Below are positions 54,961 through 64,000 of a stretch of DNA of 64,000 nucleotides, in pieces. Position 1 is the stretch's first letter, and each line of letters begins with the position of its first letter. The position numbers and the translations under genes are program-made. The notes under the pieces are model-generated. The model ran no database searches. It saw only the letters and a program-made list of their open reading frames with translations, and had not been told where the DNA came from. Origin of the DNA: Acheta domesticus (Eukaryota; Arthropoda; Insecta; Orthoptera; Gryllidae); contig JAHLJT010008756.1 in assembly GCA_031308135.1 (NCBI GenBank), positions 131,624,997 to 131,688,996 of the forward strand, in the 5' to 3' direction.

Positions 54961-55660
54961 CGCCCCGCCTCGCCTCGCCCCGCCTCTCTACCTTACGCCA
55001 CTTCTCCGTGTCACATTCTATTCTCTTCTCTACCCTCCCCTCCTCGTCCAGCTCCTTTCCGACATCCTACGGCTTTCTCCCCTCCCCTTTACTCCAATCT
55101 CGCTCCATCCCGCCTCGCCCTGACTTGCCCAACCTCACCTCGTCTCGCTCCTCCCCACCTCTCCTACCCCCACCCTTTCCGTCCCTCCCCGCCCTTTCTT
55201 GACATCTCCGACCCTTCCTGCCCCGCCCGACCCTGCCCTCCTCTACCTTCCCCTCCCCGACCCAACTCGACACTCTCTGATCTTCCCCGCCCCGCGTTAC
55301 TCCCCGCACCCCGCTCCGCCCAGGCTCGCCTCACCCCGTCCCACCTCGCCCCGCCCGACTTAACTCACTCCACGTCGCCCCGCCCCGCCCCGCCCCGCAT
55401 TCCCCGTTCCACCGCGCCCCGCCTCACTTCGCCCTCTCGCTCCATCGAAACCCTCCCACCTCACCGTTTATTGTCTCTCCCCGCCCGACCCCGCTCCGTC
55501 TCTCGCCCTCTCCCATTACCTCGCCTCACTCTATCCTTGCTTCTTCACAATTCCCAGATTTTCACTTCATCCACCCCTACTCTGCTCCTTTCTCCTCATT
55601 CCACACCACTCGCTCCCTACACACTCGCCGTCGCTCCCCGCCCCGCTCCTCCTCTTCTTC
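54961..55660 (+). repeat. Degenerate C-rich tract
   Basis: CCCGCCTC- and CCTCCCC-rich sequence without a fixed unit, apparently decayed flanks of the 20-bp array. No gene. Confidence 0.7.
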
Positions 55661-55860
55661 GCCCGCCCTGAGCGTTGCCAGCGGCGTCGTAATATAGGCC
55701 GCGAGAGCCAAGCCGACTACACGCCCCGGGCTGCTACCGCGAGCGCCCCCGCTCTTTCGTGGAGGCCCGAAAGCCACTCCCTCCGCGAGGGCCTTGCGGG
55801 CGAAAACGCGATATCCGGCAGGCGTCCTCCCTCCGCGGGTCCAGCTGATCATTTGGGGGG
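55661..55860. promoter_or_regulatory. CpG-rich island
   Basis: Short complex CpG-rich stretch (CAGCGGCGTCGTAATATAGG, CCTCCGCGAGGGCCTTGCGG). Function is unknown. Confidence 0.25.
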
Positions 55861-56135
55861 ACAGCATAGATTTTTGTTAAATAATAAACATATTTGTTAT
55901 TACGTTGCATGTTATTTATGTACGGTGGATAGATACTAGACAATATTATTGTGTAAATAATTACGTCAATTTGGGCATAAATATTTAAATCAATTTTGCC
56001 AAATAAAGGTAGGTGACAAATGAAAACTCTAGGCCTTTCGGGGGGGGGGTATGGACCCCATGCTGCGCCCTCCCCCGGATCGGCCCCCTGGCCATTTCCT
56101 TAGCATCAGTATGTGACATCTTCAGCCATCTTTAT

Positions 56136-56282
56136 TTCCCCTCTCTCTCTCTCTCCCTCTCTTCCTTCCTCCCTCTCCCCCTCTCCCTCCCTTCCTCCCT
56201 CACCCTCTCCCCCTGTCTCCCTCCCTCCCTCTCCCTCTGCCCCTCTCTCTCTCTCCCTCCCTCTCTCCTTCTCTCTCTCCCG
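56136..56282 (+). repeat. CT-rich microsatellite-like tract
   Basis: CTCTCTCTCT and CCCTCCCTCC runs, almost pure pyrimidine on +. Confidence 0.9.
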
Positions 56283-56289
56283 TTTGGTG

Positions 56290-57060
56290 GCAGGTACAAG
56301 TCCCTCATAAACTATGAACAAAAATCAAGAACTCAAAACATTAGCAAGTGTAAATTATCCACAGAGTTTTGAATTTGTATGTATAGAACGAAAAAAAGCT
56401 TATTTTTCCTAATGCTTCTTTGAGGAAACCTTGTTTCTTTCTTTGAAGATATTGTATACATAGTTCTCCATAGTAGCTCCAAGTGATGTTCACTGGTGGA
56501 ATTAGTCGCCGTCATATTTTAGAAATCTTCCTTTCACACTATAATAGATACAAAATTATTAATTTTGAAGTTTCAGAATACAATCGTTGCTATCGAAACA
56601 ATGCATTAAAGATTTCAGCAACATAAATAGTAAATTGACTCACCCTTCATGGAATTAATCAGAATAAATCTTTGTTACTGAAAGATATTACATTTTGTTT
56701 CAATAGTTTATAATGCACAAGAATTGTATATTTTTATTGCAAGAACATGAGAGAGCATTCAATTTTTCTCCAGCTCTCATTTATTTGGAAAAATTGTATA
56801 TTATAATAAAGAAGCTTTAATATTTATTATATAATGTCCTTTTCTTAAACGCTCGTGGCATCTTCCCACCTAAATTAACTATGAACATTAGCGACCTGAT
56901 CAATAAGTCAATTGGGTTGCATATTTACTGGTTTTAAAAACACGATTTGTGATATTAAAGTCACAGGTTTACATTACTGCATCATGGCAAATCTGATTGG
57001 CGACAGATTAATTTACAACCATACGTCCATTTGTTGGCCCATGGCGAGGGAAAACTGAAT
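56290..57060. other. AT-rich sequence without recognised features
   Basis: Background. Nothing was recognised. Confidence 0.6.
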
Positions 57061-57294
57061 CTTTCTCTGTGATCCTCCTTTTGTGCCTCCCTCTGCCTTT
57101 TTCCCTCTGCTGCGTTTTCTGTCTAGCGCTTCCGGCGTTGAATCTCTGGCCCACCCTGCTGCTGGGGCGTTACGTGCTGCCTCATCTCCCGCTACTTAAG
57201 CCCGGAACGTGGCCTCGTCTTCCAAACTCATTGGCGGAGTATTTTCTTCCCTCGCCGCCCATGCCGTCATGCCAGCCCCTTCCTACGCACTCTC

Positions 57295-57660
57295 CGCGCC
57301 GCCCCGCGCCGCCCCGCGCCGCCCCGCGCCGCCCCGCTCTCCCCCGCTTTCCCCCGCTCTCCCCCGCTCTCTCCCGCTCTCACCCCCTTTCTCCCGCACT
57401 CCCCCGCTCTCTCCCGCTCTCCCCCGCTCTCTCCCGCTCTCCCCCGCTCTCTCCCGCTCTCACCCCCTTCCTCCCGCTCTCTCCCGCTCTCCCCCGCTCT
57501 CCTCCGCTCTCCCCCGCTCTGCCCCGCTCTCCCCCTCTCTCCCCCGCTCTCCCCCACTCTCCCCTGCTCTCTCTCGATCTCCCTCACTCTCCCTCGCTCG
57601 CCCCCGCTTTCCCCGCCCTTCCCCGCTCCACCACTCTCCCACGCTCTCTCTCACTTCTTC
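57295..57660 (+). repeat. C-rich array of 10-bp CGCTCTCCCC-type units
   Basis: It opens with three GCCCCGCGCC units, then about twenty-five units of CGCTCTCCCC/CGCTCTCTCC. Ser/Pro/Leu-rich frames are artefacts. Confidence 0.9.
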
Positions 57661-58240
57661 CGGCTTTATCTAGTGCCACCTCCACCTAATGCTCGTCCAC
57701 CACATGCTCACCACGTCTCTTCCCTCGTCCACCACCCCCGCCCCCCACTCACATTCTCACCGCACCGTCTCCAGCAGGCCCCATCCCGCTTCACCCCCTC
57801 CACCACCGACATCCACTTCCACCTCCACCTCCCCCTCCCCCTCCTCGTTGCTACGGCGCTGCACCTTTCACGCCCGCAGTGTTGCCTGGGCCACGAAGCA
57901 AGGCGAAGCGGGGCGGAGCGTGGGGCGGGGAGGCGCAAATGGAGTCTTTTCAGGACGAGGCGAAGGCGCCGTCGGAGCACGTGTGCAATCGCGCCCCTCC
58001 CTCCCTCCCTTCCCCGCTCCGCGCCACGCACCTGCTCCGGTCGGAAATGGTGTCCTCCGACCTCCCTCTCCGCCGTCGCTGATTCACCGCTCCCCTCCCC
58101 TCCCGCGCGGTGATAAGAGGGGACATTACTTACCTCGCGACGACGTCCGCCGCGACGCCGTCGAAATATGAATATGGATGCGCTCGGGGTAATTGAAACG
58201 CGGGGTGCTAATGGCTGCGATACGCGAAATATGGACTTCC
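57661..58240. promoter_or_regulatory. GC-rich island with complex 3' part, candidate noncoding element
   Basis: A C-rich stretch passes into CpG-rich complex DNA (CGCGACGACGTCCGCCGCGA), with GGGGTAATTGAAACGCGG and GTGCTAATGGCTGCG. The (G)CTAATGGC word is shared with the 27.1 kb island. Confidence 0.35.
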
Positions 58241-58329
58241 AATGAAAGAGGGCGCGAAGACATTTGTTACGTCTTCAACACAAAGAACTTAAGAAAACGC
58301 GTAAAAATTAATCTATTGATGGGAATTTT

Positions 58330-58745
58330 GTAATTTCCAAGCAGCGCCCTCGCCCAGTGAATGCACGTTTGTTGCGTTGCCTCGTAGGCAAACAAGCGAT
58401 CCAATCGCCGGAGAGTTACACCGGGGCGGTGTCCGCGGTACAAGGGTGCGTACTGCAGATGACGGGCGATAAGCGCAACACCTGTAAATCGCTGTCTGGA
58501 GGAGACTTGGCTGTATCGCTCGAAGGCGCCGTATTTCTCAGCGGCGCGGGTGCAGATGGCTCAGGAGATACCCCGTGAACCCGCGCGCTAGTGGGCTTGG
58601 CCGCCTAAATTGTGCTTAATTCTCCCCCACAGTCTGCGCGTGTACCGTGACGTGAGAGTAGTCGCGGGCACGCGCCTATATTTTTTTCCCGCGATAGTGC
58701 TCGGCGCCTGGTAATGAACCCCGAGGGGAGTGTGGCACTAGGATA
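58330..58745. promoter_or_regulatory. Complex moderately GC-rich segment, unassigned
   Basis: Non-repetitive sequence with high information content (ACACCGGGGCGGTGTCCGCG, GATGACGGGCGATAAGCGC) in AT-rich surroundings. It could be a conserved noncoding element. The 73-codon open frame on + has no known domain and no splice context. Confidence 0.25.
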
Positions 58746-58749
58746 TGTA

Positions 58750-59400
58750 TTGCGCCGGAAACACATCATTATCAGTACGAAAAATAAGATATATAACGTA
58801 TTAGTTGTTGTACATTCCCTCTGTGCGATGATGTAGTGTAAATTGAAGTATAAATTACTTCAAAACTGACGGTCTAGACTTGGCACGACTGCGGTGCAAC
58901 TCATTATGTTTATCTGGTGTGATATATTAAATTTTATCTTGGCCGTGCACATTTCATTAACAATGCATAAATGTGATAAGCCAATAGAAAGCGAATATAT
59001 AAACAAGGTCTGGAGAAATTATGCATACCTAAACGGTGAGGAACTAAATTAAAAAATTGCAATGTTAAATTTATAAATTCAAAGGGGTAATATTTAATTT
59101 TCCTATATATTTTTAATCACAACTAACGGGTTTACTTTGAAATATAAGAAAAAAACTGTAAAAAACTGGGACACTTACGTTCAAAATTGATTACACTTTT
59201 TTTTAATTTAATAGTTTGGTTAGCGAGTGAATTTCGTTTATCTTGTAATCATTCTCCAATCTGAGTATGAAAGGTAGCGCAAACATCTATATTTACTAAT
59301 ACAATTCTAAATACGGTAAAATAATGAGTTGATAAGACTGCAGTTAAAGGACTTTAGATTTTTCATGAGGTTTCTATTATTTAGGGATATGAAAAAAGCA
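58750..59400. other. AT-rich sequence without recognised features
   Basis: Background. Nothing was recognised. Confidence 0.6.
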
Positions 59401-60560
59401 AGTGAGCCACACCCAGGAGTCGCAATCAATTTAGTTCAATCGGCAACGCCCTTGATGGGCTTCCTTGTCCAAGAGTCCAAGTGTCGAGAAGCCAATGGAC
59501 CTTTCGCTCGTGTGTGAAACGGTGTGTTTATGGTTCTGCCGAAAAGGCGAGGGGCAAGAGGCGTTGTGCCGTTGTGAGAGAGCACAGCGGGTGGCCCAGA
59601 TGACGGGGCGTCACTTGGAGGCGGCGCGCGTGCGGTCAGGGCGTTTGTCACGCAGTTCGCAGCCGCTCCTGCACCCGCCCTGCCCACGCTCCTAACCTTC
59701 ATGCTCCCGCCTCCCCACCCCTTCACCGCCCGCGCTCCCTCGCTCGTCCACCACGCCCACCTCCCACGTCCGCCACGCTCACACCTCTCACCCGTCCCTT
59801 TCCCCCCTCTTCCCCTCTTCCTCTCCCCCCACTTCCCCTCCCCTCCCTCCCTTTCTAACCCTTTCCCCTCCTCCTCCTTCTCCTCCTTCCCCTCCCCTCC
59901 TCCCTTTCTAACCCTTTCCCCCTCCCTTTCTAACCCTTTCCCCTCCTTCTTCTCCTCCTTCCCCTCTCCCTTCCCCTCCCCTCCACCAACCATCCCGAAC
60001 CCTCCGTTGCCCGTTCCCCGCCCACCCCCGCCTCTTCCCACACCTCCCCGTCACTCACGGGTCCCCTTCTTCGTCACTCCCACGTCCCACTCCGGCTCCC
60101 GCCCCCCTCCGCCCGCACTCGCTCCCGCGTCCGCGCTCCGCCACTACCCTTAACCCGCGCTCCTGCTTCCCCCCGCAGCCGTGTGTGCGCTGCGTCTCTC
60201 CCCCCCACGTCTCTCGTCTCCCATGAACCTCTTCCGAGTCCGCGAAATCACCCCCGTCACCATCCTCGCCTCCGCCCTTGCCAATCCTCTCCGTGCCCTT
60301 GCCCGTGTCCCCATCCCAGCCACCCTCCCCGCCCCCCGCTTGCCCCCCACCCGTACCTCCGTTCACCTCCCCCACTCTCTCCCTTCCGCATCTAGGCGGC
60401 TGCCGACATCGCCCTGCCTCCGCCCCCGCCCTCACCCAACCCCCTGCGAAGGGCGTGGTGCCGGCTGGCGACGCTCGTTTGCACGTCGCCACCGCCCCCT
60501 TCTTCGCGCCCGTGCAGGCCGCCGATGTGTGGTTGTCGTTGTCCACGTGCCTTTAGGTAA
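59401..60560. repeat. GC-rich island with C-rich and CCTTTCTAACCC repeats
   Basis: After a CpG-rich start (59560-59700) the sequence is C-rich. Three copies of CCCTTTCTAACCCTTTCCCC lie at about 59848-59942, each followed by TCCTCCTTC-type words. A further C-rich complex stretch runs to 60560. Frames on either strand are low-complexity. Confidence 0.6.
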
Positions 60561-60828
60561 ACACAATAAAACACCACGCAACCTGATTTGTACATCACGC
60601 CACGTGCAGTTTCCATTCAACGAATTAAGAGTTCCGCGAGCTAATTTGTCGTTAATCCTTTCTCTAACTAAATATTCGCTTCTAATTTGACCTCATTGCA
60701 CCAATGCTATACAAATTTAATATAGATTATAATATTGTAATGTATTATGATTTCATGGAAAACAAACCATGTAATGTAACTGGCGCTCGTTAAATTCCTA
60801 GTACAATTTTATTTCATTTGTAAGTATT

Positions 60829-60841
60829 ATATGTATATATA

Positions 60842-60875
<34 letters not shown>

Positions 60876-60888
60876 CATATATATATAA
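60829..60888 (+). repeat. (TA)n/(GTATAT)n microsatellite
   Basis: ATGTATATATATGTATATAT-type run, a 60-bp self-complementary tract. Confidence 0.95.
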
Positions 60889-60889
60889 T

Positions 60890-62035
60890 GTAAAATAAAC
60901 TCTTTATATATATATAATTATAATTATGTTTATTCATTGGAATCATTATTGAATCGTGTGTATGCAAAAATTCGTAATCCCACGCTGTATTGGAACATTA
61001 ACGAGGGAACCTTTGACCTTTGATGAGATTGGATATTTCATGTGGATGCCGTAATCTACTCGGAAGAATTTGTGAAATTACTTCCATTTCTTTCCGGAGT
61101 CCTTTTTTCATTCCCGTTGTGTGGACCACATCTATAGCTTTAGAATATTCCAATCCAATATGAGAGAATCGAATCTGACGGTGTTATTTCGTAGTTGAAA
61201 GAGAAAAGTAATTGAAATTCTATCAATTGAAATTCTACCAATAAACATCTTCTGTGTATTGAAATCTTTATGAAATTACATCCCAAGCATGAATGTATAG
61301 AATCTGTTCTATGGTGTATTTTTAATCGATAAAGACGCAATCTTGCCTGTAATAATTGCTTTTTAGCATTATTCATTTTTTCTTCTATTGTTTGTTTCTT
61401 ACAAAAATGACATAGAAATATGCCTCTACCAACGATTGTATTCATCCGATAATTAGCTTTTGATAGGTGGCACCAGCAATGTCATGTGAAAATCAAGAAC
61501 TCGAGTAAATTAAGATCAGACAGCGTTGACAGGAAAGTTCTCAGAGGCACATTGTCATTGAGATGGCGATGCACAATTAGCCGTGCTGTTACTAAGACGG
61601 AAGTACTCTCTACATTAATTGAGTAGATATGGCAACCGAGTCTACCATTTTATATGGGATCAATTTATTCATAGACAGAATGACAATATGTCGGATATTC
61701 TCGCCACAAAATATTGAAATCACAGAACTTCATTAACTATATACTATCTCTTACTTACGAAATACTAATATTTATTCTGTGATCATATTCTATGTCGTAC
61801 TTTCTTGTAAGTACTTCGCAGATAATTGTAACAACGGATATAATTATTTGTTTTCATGTTTACTGTCAAATCGACGTTGAAATCCCAGGTAAAGATGTCT
61901 GCACTTACCTAGAACACGTAGATAAATTTTGAAATGAATTTGCGTGAATTTTTGAAACATTGATTACAAAAAGAGCTTTAAGACTTTAATGCTCATCTGT
62001 CCAGGATTTTCTTTAATCTCTAAAATATTTTTGCG
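60890..62035. other. AT-rich sequence without recognised features
   Basis: Background. A 101-codon minus-strand open frame (61140-61445) has no recognised domain. Confidence 0.5.
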
Positions 62036-62039
62036 AGAC

Positions 62040-63500
62040 TTGCGGGAGGGCTGGGCGGGTCTGGGTTGAATTGGAGGGGGAAGTCTGAACAGGGCGGGCT
62101 GAGTTGGAAAGGCTGAACTGGGCGGGCTGAGCTGGGTGGGAGGGCTGAGCTGGGTGGGAGGGCTGAGCTGGGTGGGAGGGCTGAGCTGGATGGGAGGGCT
62201 GAGCTGGGTGGGAGGGCTGAGCTGGGCGGGAGGGCTGAGTTAGGCGGGAGGGCTGAGTTAGGCGGGAGGGCTGAGTTAGGCGGGAGGGCTGAGCTGGGAG
62301 GGCTGAGCTGGGAGGGCTGAGCTGGGAGGGCTGAACTGGGAGGGCTGAGCTGGGAGGGCTGAGCTGGGAGGGCTGAGCTGCGAGGGCTGAGCTGCGAGGG
62401 CTGAGCTGGGAGGGCTGAGCTGGGGGGCTGAGCTGGGAGGACTGAGCTGCGAGGGCTGAGCTGCGAGGACTGAGCTGGGAGGGCTGAGCTGGGAGGGCTG
62501 AGCTGGGAGGACTGAGCTGCGAGGTCTGAGCTGCGAGGGCTGAGCTGCGAGGGCTGAGCTGCGAGGGCTGAGCTGGGAGGGCTGAGCTGGGAGTGCTGAG
62601 CTGCGAGGGCTGAGCTGCGAGGACTGAGCTGGGAGGGCTGAGCTGGGAGGACTGAGCTGCGAGGTCTGAGCTGCGAGGGCTGAGCTGGGAGGGCTGAGCT
62701 GGGGGCTGAGCTGGGAGGGCTGAGCTGGGAGGGCTGAGCTGCGAGGGCTGAGCTGCGAGGGCTGAGCTGCGAGGGCTGAGCTGCGAGGGCTGAGCTGGGA
62801 GGGCTGAGCTGGGGGGGCTGAGCTGGGAGGACTGAGCTGCGAGGGCTGAGCTGCGAGGACTGAGCTGGGAGGGCTGAGCTGGGAGGGCTGAGCTGGGAGG
62901 ACTGAGCTGCGAGGTCTGAGCTGCGAGGGCTGAGCTGCGAGGGCTGAGCTGCGAGGGCTGAGCTGGGAGGGCTGAGCTGGGAGTGCTGAGCTGCGAGGGC
63001 TGAGCTGCGAGGACTGAGCTGGGAGGGCTGAGCTGGGAGGACTGAGCTGCGAGGTCTGAGCTGCGAGGGCTGAGCTGGGAGGGCTGAGCTGGGGGGCTGA
63101 GCTGGGAGGGCTGAGCTGGGAGGGCTGAGCTGCGAGGGCTGAGCTGCGAGGGCTGAGCTGCGAGGGCTGAGCTGGGAGGACTGAGCTGCGAGGTCTGAGC
63201 TGCGAGGGCTGAGCTGCGAGGGCTGAGCTGGGAGGGCTGAGCTGCGAGGGCTGAGCTGCGAGGACTGAGCTGGGAGGGCTGAGCTGGGAGGACTGAGCTG
63301 CGAGGTCTGAGCTGCGAGGTCTGAGCTGCGAGGGCTGAGCTGCGAGGGCTGAGCTGGGAGGGCTGAGCTGGGGGGCTGAGCTGGGAGGGCTGAGCTGGGA
63401 GGGCTGAGCTGCGAGGGCTGAGCTGCGAGGGCTGAGCTGCGAGGGCTGAGCTGCGAGGGCTGAGCTGCGAGGGCTGAGCTGCGAGGGCTGAGCTGGGCGG
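62040..63500 (+). repeat. G-rich array of 14-bp GGCTGAGCTGGGAG units with 390-bp higher-order repeat
   Basis: The first part (62100-62285) uses an 18-bp unit CTGAGCTGGGTGGGAGGG. From about 62285 a 14-bp unit GGCTGAGCTG(G/C)GAG takes over, with variants GGACTG, GGTCTG, GTGCTG and GGGGGG. A run of about 280 bp from 62431 reappears from 62821 with the same order of variants, so a higher-order repeat of about 390 bp (28 monomers less 2 bases) exists. A further partial copy follows near 63170-63380. Minus-strand frames of about 600 codons (Ser/Pro/Gln/Leu-rich) come from the repeat. Confidence 0.95.
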
Positions 63501-63895
63501 GAGGCTGGACTGAACTGGGTGGGGCGAGGCGCCGGAGTGGGAGGGATGAGCTAGGCGGGGCAGGGCGAGAGGGCTTGGGGGAGGGGGGACTGGGCTGGGC
63601 GGGACAACTGGGCGGAGCTGAGCAGGAGGGGTGAACTGGCCGGGGCAGGGTGGAAGGCGTGTTGACGCGGCGACGCGGCGCACAAAAGAGGGCGTAACGG
63701 GCGCCGGGCCGCGTCGCCTCGCGTGCGCGGCTGTCATCTGTCTGGCCGCGTCCCTCCCCTCCGCGCCCCTCCGCTCCCCACCGCTCCCTTCCTCGCGCAC
63801 TGCGCGGAGACCGCGTGGAGAGGGTTGGGAAGGCCACTCACGGCGAAGGCGATGCGCGTGCTGTGCTGCCTCCCGCTGACTGCATGGCGTTTAGT
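63501..63895. promoter_or_regulatory. CpG island
   Basis: After a G-rich edge, CpG-rich complex DNA follows (GTTGACGCGGCGACGCGGCG, GGCGCCGGGCCGCGTCGC). No gene was recognised. AT-rich background resumes at about 63900. Confidence 0.3.
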
Positions 63896-64000
63896 CTTCA
63901 AACGCCTTTAATAGAAAGCTTTCTCAGCGTTTCATATTCTTGAAGCTATGTAAAAGCAGTGTTCTTGAAGAAAACCTTGTGTGATTGCTAGGTTTTTCAC

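Noticed and set aside
62285..63500. Immunoglobulin switch region
   Set aside because: The GAGCT/GGGCT repeat composition is similar, but this is an invertebrate-type genome without antibody class switching. The Ig exon nearby belongs to an adhesion protein.
62013..63837. Two minus-strand frames of about 600 codons
   Set aside because: Translation of a 14-bp array in different frames. Periodic SQLSP-type runs, no domain.

Overview
This is eukaryotic nuclear DNA, most likely from an insect and probably one with a large, repeat-rich genome. The evidence is one well-formed exon of an invertebrate neural immunoglobulin (Ig) cell-adhesion protein, tRNA-derived SINEs with Pol III A and B boxes, cut-and-paste transposon remnants with target-site duplications, many microsatellites, very sparse coding sequence and a 1000-base assembly gap. 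The species cannot be named from the sequence. Nothing points to a bacterium, virus or plasmid.

Only one coding segment is supported. It is an exon at 46001-46201 (+), flanked by a consensus acceptor and donor, that encodes strands C to G of an Ig domain resembling the klingon/lachesin group. The rest looks intronic or intergenic. It alternates between AT-rich background and GC islands. Many islands are low-complexity C-rich or G-rich tandem arrays, which create long open frames (Pro/Ala-, Ser/Pro- or Gly/Arg-rich) with no sign of being genes.

Layout: 0.4-4.9 kb, a 97-bp satellite with a 13-monomer higher-order repeat. 5-11 kb, two SINE-A copies, a GCC-type array, a complete non-autonomous hAT element with an 8-bp target duplication, and a second SINE type. 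12-17 kb, polypyrimidine and polypurine tracts, CpG islands and a SINE-A. 19-20.6 kb, an assembly gap and a segment duplicated around a third SINE-like family. 22-28 kb, CpG islands with homeodomain-like TAAT cores, a piggyBac-like element, C-rich arrays and a full-length SINE-A. 28-31 kb, AT-rich. 31.4-34.1 kb, a large inverted repeat of C-rich/G-rich arms around a CpG core. 36-44 kb, a GGC array, two foldback MITEs, SINEs and a Penelope/retrozyme-like tandem element with a hammerhead-like core. 45.1-46.0 kb, a degenerate repeat built from copies of the exon's own 3' splice site. 46.0-46.2 kb, the exon. 48.8-63.9 kb, further CpG islands and G-rich/C-rich arrays, including a 15-bp array and a 14-bp array with a 390-bp higher-order repeat.

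The most unusual structures are the splice-site-derived repeat next to the Ig exon, the hammerhead-like tandem element, the higher-order satellite and the 2.7-kb inverted repeat. No multi-gene system is present. The window is best read as the repeat landscape of a large intron, or series of introns, of one neural adhesion gene.
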